DNA of 64,000 nt, taken from assembly GCA_014904985.1 (NCBI GenBank), contig MU128916.1, forward strand, positions 155,805-219,804, in the 5' to 3' direction. Position 1 is the stretch's first letter. Each line of letters opens with the position of its first letter. Shown here in pieces: positions 1 to 11,342 of the stretch. The notes beneath the pieces were generated by a model. The model did no database searches, was not told the origin of the DNA, and saw only the letters and a list, made by a program, of their open reading frames with translations. Made by a program: the position numbers and the translations under genes. This DNA comes from Hydnum rufescens UP504. Lineage: Eukaryota; Basidiomycota; Agaricomycetes; Cantharellales; Hydnaceae.

Positions 1-2584
1 ACATCCTCACCTCCGATCCCATGGTGTGGACCAACCTTGAAGGAATTCGATCTGTGCATTGGCTTTAGCTAGGCTAGCCCCTTGGTGACCAACCTCTCTT
101 TGAGCAGCATTGAGATCCTCTTTGAGCTTCGTGGTGTCTACGCCCATCTCTAATTTGAAAGTTTCAAACAGAGTCTGCTGCTCTTCGAGCATTTGTCGAT
201 AATCGATGGTCGTTCTCGAACCATCGGAAGTCAAAGGGAGGCCACTTTGCGAAGGGCCACCACCAACGTCTTTACCTTGCCGTGCAAGTATATTCCGATA
301 CATATCGCGCTCTTTCTGATGCGTGGAAACGAGAAGCTTTTGTCGCTGGAGCTCTTCTTCCATGTCCCGAACAGCCTCACTAGCTTCGGCGAGGGCCGCG
401 GTCTCCTCTTTGCTTAATTGCGCCTCGAGCGTGGCTTGTCGCTCCTCCCATTGAGCTGCAAGCCCGCGAGCGGTCCGGAGTAGCCGGTGGTTCTGCTGTT
501 GAAGGTGTGGGAGATTCTTAAAGAGAACGAGGTTGTCCGTGATAACTTTATCAGAGTCGGTTTCTTCCTCTGTCGAGGTAGGAACTTCGTCGAATTCCAT
601 GTTCTCCAAAGAAGGATCATCCCGCAAAGCAACCTCTCGCAGAAGACCTTGAACTTGCCGCCCGAGGTCGATGAGCTGGCGTTGTATAATTGTGTTCTCC
701 TCTGCGACCTTCTTGGAATTAGCTGCCTCCTCGCGAACCAGACGGGCGAAATCGTCACGTTCAGCACCCGCTTGGGCGAGCTGCGAAGCCAGGAGAGAAA
801 TTTCCTCGTTTGCACGCATGTACTCTACCCGTTGGCTTTGAATGAGGGGCGCCTGCGATACAATTGGTTACGTAAAAGCGATCCAACAAACCGCCATGAG
901 CAAAGGGAAACATTCTCACTCTCTCCTCGATATCCGACAAGATTTGAGCAAGGGCGGATTCGAGTCGCCGGGTCTCCTCCTTCTGCTTCGTGAGCTCATC
1001 ACCCATCTTAACGTAGTCGGCGTAGACCTCAGTGTAACTCCGTCCACTCTTCTGCAGTTTCGTCGCCAAACTTGCAGTGGGGCTGAGGAGGAATCCAGAA
1101 GTGGTGGGCGTGCTTGGACCAGGAGTAGCAAATCGACCGGGAGTGCTCATCTCAGCGGCGCTTGCAACACGAAGCTGATCGAGTCGAGTCTCGAGATCAT
1201 CACTACGCTGGCGTTCCTTTGTCAATTCGTCCTTGAGTTGGGCTTCATTGGCGGAAGCTTTGGAAAGAACCGTATCCCATTCACGCTCAATCTCCTCAAC
1301 TCGGCGCCTAGAGTCCTCGTTTCGACGATCCATTAGCTCTGCCAATCGTTTTTGGGTTTCGGACTCCGCGCGGAAGGACGCCGCCTGTTGCGACAGCTCT
1401 CCCTGCAAAGATTGGACCTTGGCCAGGGTCTCGACAAGTTGCGATTCTTGGGACCGGTGCGCAGTCTGAGTCAACGTTAGCCGCGACGAGATCGAAGTAT
1501 TGTCCTGCGTCAACGAATCGACTTGAGATTGAAGTCGAATGATCTCAGCATGCTACTCAAGAAAATGTAAGTCAACATCATCGCAGATTTATAATTTCCT
1601 TCGAATCACTTTAGCACGGCGATCATTTGCGGCCGTTTCTTGGAGTAATGTAAGTTCGGCAAGGTTACGTTGCTTCTCCCCTTGAAGGAGCTCGACCTCC
1701 TGCTCGAGGGACTGGACACGGAACTGATGATAATAGATCGGGGTGGGGAACAAGACAAAAGCGAAGATAAAGATAACCTCACTTTGCTGGATGTATCATT
1801 TGAACGCGCTTCTGCCAACTCCGTTTGCAATGCGGACAGTTCGGCGCGAGTTTGCTTCAACCGACCCCGTACATCAACTAGGTCCTCTATATTAAGGACC
1901 AAGGGAATCAGAATATGCGTCATGGCGCGTGCGAAATTGGCACAACCTTCGCGTTGAGCACCAGCTTCACGCAAACTGTTCACAACACCGAGAAGATCGC
2001 GCTTTTCATTCTCAACTTGCGTCACCTGTCGTCGTAAGGCATCCAATTCGGTAGAAGACGACGTATGGTCCGTAGTCAAGGACGTAATTTGCTCTTCCAA
2101 ATTCCCGCGCGTGGCCACTGTGGATGCAAACTAAGTGAGAACACGTGTAGAAGGCTAAGGACGCCGTACCAAGGTCCACCCTTTCCTTCTTTATCGCCTC
2201 CAACTCTCCGTGCGCCTCTTCCAATGACGTCCGCAGCTGGCTAGATTGGACATCCTGGTCTTGAAGAGCCTGGTCGAGCTCAACCTCCATCCGAGTCACC
2301 GCTGCTCGCGCTTGGTCGCGATCCTGGGAAATAAGGTCCAATTGAATGGCCTTATCGAGCGCGAAGCGGTATACAGCTGCAATCGTTTCTGCAGTAGGCG
2401 CCAAAAGTGACAATCCTGGGAGGAAGCGCTGTAGGTCGTCAATATTAAAGTCATCGGGGGCTTCGAGGTGCAGAGAATTGGTAAGGACATTAGTCTCTGA
2501 GGTCTGCGAGATGGAGAGGTCGATATCGGTGTCTGCAATCTCGGTGGCTTGGTTTAATTGCTGGGCCTTCCGCCGAGTCTTCAT
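1..2584 (-). CDS. MLP1: MLP1/TPR-type nuclear basket nucleoporin, 5' part (truncated by window edge)
   Basis: Starts at the ATG ending at 2584 (MKTRRKAQQ) and runs off the left edge. TPR/Mlp proteins are very long coiled coils that form the nuclear-pore basket and act in mRNA export and surveillance. Almost the whole product is heptad-rich coiled coil. Family landmarks are visible: YTEVYADYVKMGDEL then LESALAQILSDIEERAP (about 1000-840, across an intron), DSDKVITDNLVLFKNLPHL and ERDMYRNILARQ. Readable exon junctions include an intron of about 2169-2118, one joining AQRE to EDLVDVRGRL (ends near 1880), and one ending near 835 that joins IEER to APLIQSQ. A Ser/Thr/Pro-rich break (STPGRFATPGPSTPTT) interrupts the coil. 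About 700 residues are visible of an expected 1500-2000. No neighbour shares its promoter. Family assignment is strong; exact orthology (TPR versus MLP1) rests on one-copy basidiomycete practice. Confidence 0.88.
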
Positions 2585-5113
2585 GGTTTAGTTCTACGTT
2601 CTACCGCGAAGCCGAGATTAGTTAATACCGGAAAAGAGTTTCTGCTATCTCAGTAGTTCGGTCCCACGGCAGGCAGATGATTCCAGCAGTATGTTGAGCA
2701 GTGAGTGCTGCTAGGACACCTAGCTGAGGGCGCGCGGAACTTGCCGAATACTCAACACCATTCGCGCAGGTGTTGTGTTGACGTCAAACAAACGTTCTAA
2801 CACTCCTTGGACACGATCGTCTCGTCAAATTTGCGCTGTACTGCGATAGCGGGTGTTTTGAGTCTTGTGATACATTAGCCTCTGGATTGCCAACAGGGAA
2901 GAATGTCACCCTCACCATTCCCACCGGTCTCTTTTCCTTGGAATTCTCCGCTGCGCTCAAGCCTTTTTTAGAACTCTTTGCCTTTAATCACAAGCAAATA
3001 AATGGTCTTGTTCCGCCGGCTTCTGGACTTCTAACATAACATCCAGTCATCGATGAATAACAAAACGTGGTGCGCTGACTGTGAGCTGTATCAGCTTTAG
3101 TCATTCGACACGCTGGGATTAATTACACCCTGTATGAAGCCGTAGGCCCCGACTTGGGTCGTCATTAAATAATTGTATGGTGGCCTCTGAATCTGGAGGA
3201 ACGGTTGATTCACACGCCAGGGCTGTACCAATGTTGAGCTCCGTCCGGAGGAAGCTTCTGTTTATGTTATCTCCATGTGTTCTGTGCTTGGACAGTACGA
3301 GGCGGTACCTAGCCCAGGACAGTAATTCGCTCCTCGCATTGCCTTGAGTGTTCCAAACTGTGCGAGATTAGTACTTTCTTGCCTTTGGTTTGTCATGTAT
3401 GTTGCACCGTGGGTCTTGAGACTCATAGGAGATCATGGCAGCATAGGAACTGCGCTTCGTAACTCATATCAAGCATCTCTCGACCACGGTTACAGTTGTA
3501 ACCACTATTCCTCTGGTGGTCTCTCCTGCTGCACGCATCCTGTATCGTCTACAACCACAGAGTCGAGCCCCTTCTTGACTTTCTTTTTTTGAGGATGTGT
3601 CGATTTCTTCCTCGACATACAGTTTGGGGGTGGGGGGTTGACATTTCTACGTCATAACACCAGGGGAAGTAATGATGGCATTGCCTTCACAGAATGACCA
3701 CGCATCGTCTGGCTTATTGTTTGTAAAATTGATCACTTTCCCTCCCACATCTGTGGTATTCCTTCTACCGGCGGACCCATTCCCAGTCGGCTGTGAATCC
3801 CAACAGTCAATATTCAGGCACTAGGGTGTGCTTACAGCCTGTTGCTTTCTGGAAGAGGAACATCTTAACTACCCGTGCATGTTTATTACCTGACTCCGCT
3901 TCCAAATGTTGGGTGCCACGAAACGGTACTTGTATTGCGACCCATCTCCTTATTTGATAGTCATATTGTTCGAAGACTGGCGCCGTACTGTGGCCTTGAA
4001 CGCAACCAGAGTAGCATGGGTCTGGCCGCAAATCCATCGTAGAGCTCGGTACCCTCATCGTCTTGGACTTGGGAATCGCGTTCTGAGGATGATGCTGCGA
4101 CTGCTGCGGGTTCCACGGTCGATCTGGGCGCAGAGTACACGAGAATGGAATCTTCTGTCAAGGCAGAGAGAAATAATTAATATTCCACACACCCGACTTG
4201 GAACTTCTGACGCAATGCCGAAAATACAGGGAAAAAAAAAAGAATCTGAACAGGATCTTATTATGTAGCGTGATGGCTCCCGATTTACGCGTAGATATGT
4301 TTGGGTAATCTACCAGGAGTCCATCGGATTAGGTTTAATCTTCCATGCCTCAACGACCTCGATTAAGAAATAGAAATTGCAAATCGACAGAATATACCCC
4401 CAATGCACGTATTTGGGCCGCGTTGGCTCCAAGGCGATAGGAAGGTGCATTGGCAATCCTCTACATAGTGGGTCGTTTGCGCCCCAATTTGAGTTTCGAA
4501 GCCCTCCAGTATGCGAAATGAGTATCGCGGCAATGCAACAAAAGAGCCTTAGCCTTAGGGCTTCTCCGGCGAACCTGATGTACAATGCTTCGACAGAATG
4601 GCGGCCAGTGTCGTTCCGCGTTTCAAGGTTGGGAGATGCCCTGGAGACGAGCGCGCGCTGTGATGAGTAGCGGATCAAGTCCTTGCTGCCCCAGTGGTAC
4701 CGTCTGCCGCCGGTTGGCGGGTCTATGAGACCGAAATAACAATGCGACCCTATGTTGAGGCGCCGGCAAGTCCCGGTCCATTTCGGAGCCAGTCCCTCCC
4801 ATGCGCAATTTGGGGGCGTGGTTTGCCGGGTCTCGTTTCGTGGCCAATGATCCGGAGCTGAAGAGTACGGAAGAATATTTCTTCTGCTGCTCCTGCTCAC
4901 CGGAAATGCGCAATCTCTTCTGTAGATTTAGCTAAAACTGCCACCCTCCGCCATTCTCGGCCATTCGGCCACGCTGTCAAGCTCATATATATCCTGTCAC
5001 TACTTGGCCCCCTCTGTCACAGCAGGATGCCACATTCGCTCTCCGACTCTCCCCTCCCTAGGCGTTGCACGTCGCGGCCGCGCTACCTCCTCAGCCCCCA
5101 CACCACCCCAATA
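2585..5113. other. intergenic region, no supported gene
   Basis: About 2.5 kb between the divergent MLP1 and F-box genes. Short open frames occur on both strands (the longest is 196 codons, minus, 4310-4900) but none shows a recognisable domain, a credible chain of exons or conserved low-complexity composition. The stretch just before 5114 has a TATA-like tatatat at about 4986-4992 and pyrimidine-rich sequence, consistent with a promoter for the F-box gene. Confidence 0.5.
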
Positions 5114-6866
5114 ATGAACCTCCCTGTCGAAATTCTCTCCGAGATTGCGCGCTACATCCCCGAACGACACGCCACGTACGGTTACGTCGTCGAGTCTGCC
5201 AATATCGCGTCCTTTTCTGCGGTCTCCCGTACCATGCACGCAGTTTCTCTTCCTGTCCTCTTCCGCCAGATTCCCATAACGTCCGAAAAACAGCTCCACG
5301 CGTTGGGGACAATTCCAGACTACTTATTCCCTTTTGTACGGTGCGTCCCCCCCTCAGGTTTACGTTCTCGCATGTCCTTCAACCTTGTATCTGCCAGTGA
5401 ACTCGATATCTTTATGGATGGCGATTTCCTGCAAGCCTGGCGATTTTGGGCGTCTGTCCCCTTTGGCTGCCTTCGTGAACAAAAGTCTCCTTACGAGACA
5501 CTTGTCGACATTCTATCCCGATCGCCCTCTTTACGCGCCCTTCGCATGCGTGTCGCTGAACCATCTGGCATTCGGTCAGCATGGCGAAAGTTCACGCTTT
5601 CGCGCGCGTTCGGTATACCCATGGATGCAACTCTCAAGCCAATCCTTGAAAACCGAGACCCGTTTTTGTTGCCCGTGTTGAACAGGCTCGAACTCGATGG
5701 GTTCCAGGATATTGAATCACTTCTCCGCCTCGCCCCAAGCCTCCAAGTCCTTCATCTTTCTCTATCCGCTGGATTCTCTCAAACTGCAAACACCGTGAGC
5801 CATGCAACGTTTTTTTTCGAGATCCACTGTCCCTCATACGTCACGTTTACAGACTCTTGTCACCGCCCTTCGTCACGCCCCCTCATTACGGGATCTGAAA
5901 TATACCCCTGATTCCCTGCGTTTGAACTCTGGCGCCGAGGAAGATGGAAATGAGAGCTTGAGTGAGGATACCTTCCACGCCGACAACCTGTCCAACGTCG
6001 AGCTTGTCAAGGCTCTCGGGATAGTCCTCCCCAAGCTCCGGAGATTGGATCTCACTAACCGATGGTTTGGTCATGGGATCTACTATTCATCTACCTCGGA
6101 ACCCATTTCTCCTGATGTACGCCCATTCTCGATGTCACACAGGGTATTGCCGAACCAGCGACTGATTCGAGTAATTTTGACTTAGGCATTAGTAGACGCG
6201 CTGAAGTCGATGCCCAACCTAAAAAGCCTCGCCCTCCCATCGTCAGTCTTCAGCCCCAAAGACTTTGACCTCCTTCGCACACCGATTCCCATTTATCGCC
6301 CAGAAAATGCGCGACAACACCTTCCCACTCTGCATGCTGTCGTTGAAGACCGCCACCAAGCCTTATCTCGCGTCGCCACCGGCGAGAAACATGTTATTGA
6401 ACGAATAGGGAGTGTTGCACCTGGGATACAAGATGTTCGGTTTGTCCGGAACGCCATAGCGGACGATCGTCTCGAGTACGCCGTCAAATACGGTGTCAAC
6501 GTTGTCCCAGAGCGCACGATTCATGTCGGTGCTCGCGCCCCACCCATCGTACGACCCCCTCGAGCCGATATTATCAGTGTTGACATTGTGGAAGCCAAGG
6601 AGGATCAGGTGCCCCCTTGGCCATATGTGCCTTCCACCTCCCTTGCACATACTCTGCGCAAACTTTGGACCGCATTGCCTGATTCGAGACAGATGATTGG
6701 CAAGTCATGCGAGCGCACTCATCAGGGTGTCGCGATGCTCGTCGCTAGTGCGGGCGGCTGTGTCATTAGCGACGCAGTGTGTGGGGTGAATGGCTGCTCG
6801 GATAATGCGCTCGTCGCTTCGATGGTCATGGGAAGCGCCGTGTATGCGTACTCACGCTTGCGTTGA
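5114..6866 (+). CDS. F-box domain protein
   Basis: Substrate-adaptor candidate for an SCF ubiquitin ligase. The ATG at 5114 starts directly with an F-box-like helix (MNLPVEILSEIARYIPER), followed by FSAVSRTMHAVSLPVLFR, the usual fungal F-box pattern. An upstream in-frame ATG at 5027 would add a basic, proline-rich leader unlike family members, so 5114 is preferred. Three exons are readable: 5114-5794, 5853-6116 and 6186-6866, with GTGAGC..TACAG and GTACGC..CTTAG introns. After the F-box come irregular leucine-rich segments (SLLRLAPSLQVLHLSL, ALGIVLPKLRRLDLTN, ALKSMPNLKSLALPSS), typical of basidiomycete F-box/LRR proteins. The last about 100 residues are Gly/Cys/Val-rich without a known domain. 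These genes are numerous and fast evolving in Agaricomycetes, so substrate and pathway cannot be named. Confidence 0.75.
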
Positions 6867-7917
6867 CTATGAAAGACCCGGCGCTACACTTTGGACGCTT
6901 ATTTTATTTTAAGATACATTTATTCTCTTTTTTCAGGTTTCATCTCATGGCGTTTATGACAATACCGAGGCTGGGTGCCTCAACGAACTTTTGGTCTTGA
7001 TCATAATGTTGATAGCCGGATCATGGATAGTACTTCAAGCGCGCGGACCATGCTTTCCCAATGTCACACATAATAATTCGAGGAACATAGCCCGTCTTCC
7101 AGTTGCCAGATTCGTTACTAGCCACCTCATCGATATGTGGGATAATGCTACGGCGCCATTAAGGGCCACGTACTCGCTCTATCCTCACGCCCCCTATCTA
7201 GCCTGTCAATAGGTGGGATTTTAGCGAGCAAGCCATTCCTATATATGTGTACCTAACAACTGAGAACAGCATCAGCTTATCTTCTCTTCTTTGACCATTC
7301 AGACGTGGTTACGTTTCGCGCCCAAAAATACCCACCGCAGTTGAGCGCTCAATAATCCTGTGTAGCGGGGCAACGCAATTGTAAAATGAAATCATCCCTC
7401 TCTCTCTCCCTGTACACACACGTAGACCCCCCAAGCACGCATAAATTAATATACTTTTAATCGAGCTTGGGTCCGGAGAGGCGAGTCGCCTATTTCCTCA
7501 GTTTCTCACTGCTCTCTTTCTCCTGAATTTCCTCTGGCTTTCTTCGGGCCCCGGTTGGGCGCAGGTTACCCAACTTTTCTTTGAACCTGACCGCAAAGAG
7601 CGTGCTGTGTCATGTCATGTATTATGTAATCGGGTCGGACCAACCAAACTCTTTCTCTGGCCTGTCTCAGGGAAGCAGCTATCGCAGCTACCCCTGCTTC
7701 TCCTTCTCTTGCTATCAAAAATAACTCGATTCCCCTCTCCCTCACGCCCACACCCTTAGTGGAAAGGAAAATGTACGTTAATTTTTAATTTCTCACATTG
7801 ACATAAAAACCGTCCATGTTCCATGTTGCCCGACCCGGAACTCATTCAAAATTTTTGCAATGACTTCATCGACGCGAGAGAAAGGTGGATCCACCGAGGC
7901 AGGCCGCCACAAAGCAT

Positions 7918-7936
7918 CATAATAATAATAATAATT
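7918..7936. repeat. AAT trinucleotide microsatellite
   Basis: Six consecutive ATA/AAT-type units are visible following catcat; intergenic, no coding consequence seen. Confidence 0.8.
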
Positions 7937-8790
7937 TTGTTCCTCAACATTGCCGTGCCCCCATGACGGTGTAATCTATTATATGTAGTCACAGGCCCAA
8001 GCACCAAGTTCCGCGCGCGCACACGACTGCAGCATGGCCCCAGTGTACTGTAAGCACTCTCAAGTCGCGCTCCGATCCGGAGCTTCTCGGTCCACATGCA
8101 CAACACCGAATTGGCCCCCTCCGCAACGAACGAAACCGCCGAACACTTCCTAGGTCACATGCCAACGTTTCCGGACCCAACAAATTTCCTTCACCGATGT
8201 ACTACACACAGCTTTCCGCTCCGACAAACCCCATTCGTTCGGGCGACACTGCCCAATCATTGTCACACCCCTCGGTGCCCCGCCAACACTATCACACTAT
8301 AAACATACTTCCCGCAACCCGCAGTCTTACTATAGTACACCATATGCCTCTTTAGGCACAGACACGTACTCAAAAATGATATCATCATCAGCATCATCAT
8401 GATGCATAAACAGATGAAAGTGCAAATGGGATGTCCTATGAAACATGGGGTGTTCCTCAAGGCTACATACATCTCATGTGAACATTCATGGGTATTTTTT
8501 TTGGCGCTGCAGTCCAGTACGAACACTAGGCCCACTTGCCTTTGTTTTTCTTCCTCCGTAACAGTGCTAGTGAAGAAAATTTGACATTCGAGGACCCGCA
8601 TTCATATACTTCTCAATGGAATGGGAAAATATCGAGGTGTGAGTGATCATGAGGCGGTATCCTGTGTTGCTTACTCCGGGGGGCCCAGATCGGCCCCAAT
8701 AGACTTAGACTTTGGACTTGATTTTTTTTTTTGGGGGTTAATAATGCGTTTGAATTCCGGATTCGGTGGGATTGACACTGCCGTCCGGGG

Positions 8791-8990
8791 TCCCACTGAT
8801 GCGTAGTGATCTGTAGGAGACACGTACGTGAACCGGAAGTCTCAAGGAAATCTTGGTCCGTCCTATAGCTACATTAAATTTGGGATTGAATCCCACTGAT
8901 GTGTAGCGATCTGTAGGAGACACGTACGTGTGGTGAACCCCAAAATCTCAGGCAGATGTTGGTCCGTCCTACATGAAATTTGGGATTGAT
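8791..8990. repeat. two head-to-tail 100 bp repeats
   Basis: Unit 1 (8791-8890) and unit 2 (8891-8990) both begin tcccactgat, both contain gatctgtaggagacacgtac, both carry the palindrome cacgtacgtg at unit position 31, both have ttggtccgtcct and both end in atttgggattga plus one base. The units are the same length although they contain compensating substitutions and small indels. There is no coding potential across them. Confidence 0.9.
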
Positions 8991-11342
8991 CCAGACGAGT
9001 GTATTTTTGCTTGCATACCTCCCGCCACGCCTCTTTTTTGTTTTTTGTTTTTTTTTTTCCCATTCGAGCTCGCTTGCAATGAGTCCCCTCGGATCGCATT
9101 TCATCTTCGTGCCAATTGCGAGAGAGAGGTGCATTAATATTGAGCCAATACTAGAATATGTGTCACTTGTGTGCTTTGTTCATTATTCCATGCGTCCAAG
9201 AAAGCGGCGGGACAGGCGATGGTAATTATGTCTCGCCGGTGCGAGCGCCCTGGCCAGATTGGGCAGTGATCACAAATCACGGAGTATGTAAGGTTAATAT
9301 TGACGAGGCGACTTCGGCCAGAAATATTAATACACAAAGGGTGGGGCTGTGTCAATCGAATCTAGTGAGAGATGGGTGAACAAAAGCAGAACTCTGCTGA
9401 TATGCCTGATTTGGGTGCGTGGTCAACGGAAATGATTCAGGACCTATGTTTTTCTCTAGTCCGTTTGGAGTACGATTCGGGGCTGAGACGCGCGGTATTG
9501 GACTGCAAGTCCCGAGATAAAGCGTGCATCTGCGCACAATCACCCTTTGATCAATCAAGTTCATCCGGGATGCAACGGTTGAACTGCGTAGTTCTCGAGC
9601 AAGCTCTGATCGCGGCCAATACAAGGTCAACCATGCTGGTGACACCTCAGGAGGTCTGGTGGGCGGGTGGGCTATGAAAATTACTGCTGATTTTTCGAAA
9701 ACACTTCATATGGGATGTAAGAGCCATATGAGAGCATAGCAGATGTGCTTGTGACATAAGAATTCTATATCCCAAAGGATACAAAGAATATAATTAGTCA
9801 ATCCTCGACAGTGCTGCCCACTCTGGTGATCTATGCTTATATATGCTTAGGAGTGCACCTGAAACATTGAGTCCCCCTTGGGTGATTACACTCTCACCTT
9901 CCCCCTCTGGACTATGATTCCAAATTCAAAAGCTAGCTATTAGCTGAGTACAACTCAACACTCAGGAATTGATTGTAGTTCCACAAAGCCGAGCCCCCGA
10001 ACTAGACCCTCTGGATGGGTGCCCATATTACCAAGGAGAACTACACAGGTCAGGTGTTTAGCCAGGCGACAGCCACGTTCCCTGCATTGTACAGTAACGG
10101 CTTACAATATCATGTCTATCCTGATTACGAGTCATCTGCCCAGGGGCATGTGTTTTCGTGCCAATGAGGGGAGATCTCGAAAGTGTCCGTAATCGGTACA
10201 TCTATGGTCATCCCTTTGTTCGCGGATTGGGCCACAAGATGTGAGGTGTGGCCAGGGAAATAGGGGCGGATTCCTCGTTTTTGGGCAGGGATAGCTTGAC
10301 CCGGGAAATAACAAAGATCCCGTTTCTCCTTATATGTATCACGCTGTCATGTCGGTGGTTAATTTTACCGTCCTCGCCACTTTTGGGAGGGATTCTCTCT
10401 GCTTCGATCCTATACCCTAGATGGGGATGGCCGATTTGATCCAAGGTACCTATCAGAGTTTCAGCGTTCATCTTGGTGATGTCCGCTCCGATGAACTCAC
10501 AATGGGCCCTGGTCCTTGTCGTCGCTTGAGCTGGGGCTTTCGGGAATAAATTTATCTGGGCACACCACCGGAAAATTACTTAGCAGAAGAGGAAGGGGAA
10601 GGCGCTTTGACAGATCAGAGACATCAAGCACTGCCCCTAATTCAATTGTGGTTCAATGGCCTGCAAATTCCCACGTTCACGAGTGGGCTGATCACTCCGT
10701 TCAACCGAATGGATGGTTGGCGCTATGCCCCCGGGTGCCCTCAGCTGCCCACGGCTGTGCGCCAGGTGCTCACAAGGTCTCTAATCATCACGCTCGGTTT
10801 GTCAGGCTTTCATGGGCCACGGCATTTCCTGTCAGGCTTTTTTGTAAAAAAAAAAAAAAGCGCACCTTTCGCTGGAAATCGGAGGCAGCTGCCATGGCTC
10901 TGTAGACTGGTGTCCTCGGAGTCTGTCCCTCGAGGATGGGGAGTGAAATGCCGCCATTTTCCGATATAAATTTGGATCCGGTGCCCGAAACCCGTATCAT
11001 CCATATTACAAGGCAATCAGAGAATGTCTGTCACCTTGCCTCGGATTTCCGTCGATACCTCACTGAGCCTCTCCATTGATCAATTCCTTCCAAAAAAAGC
11101 CTGAGCGTCGGCTTTCCCGTTCCACCCCCGAAGCTTATTTGCTTCCTGCCTGGTCGCAGTGTCCCTAAGGCGTGGTCCTAATTCTTCGGGAAAACCCTGT
11201 GCTCGTCCGTGCAAGCAGATAATTATTCAACTTATTCCTCATCACTTATTGGCGGTGTCTGATAATTCTAGGGTGCATTCTTGTTTCCGTTCGCAGCCCT
11301 TGGCATCGGTACACCCTCCCCGGCCGTTCCATACGCCGGTTC

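Larger units (their letters stand above)
6867..11342. other. 4.5 kb gene-poor interval
   Basis: No open frame here has recognisable domains or a plausible exon chain. It contains an AAT-type microsatellite (about 7918-7936), a 2 x 100 bp tandem repeat (8791-8990, listed separately), a T-rich block at about 9032-9058 and an A13-type run near 10847-10859. The last few hundred bases before 11343 are likely promoter and 5' leader of the Con7-like gene. One could hide a short lineage-specific gene here, but nothing supports it. Confidence 0.5.

Noticed and set aside
4310..4900. 196-codon minus-strand open frame
   Set aside because: No domain, no splice partners, composition like shadow frames; overlapping frames on the other strand are equally open.
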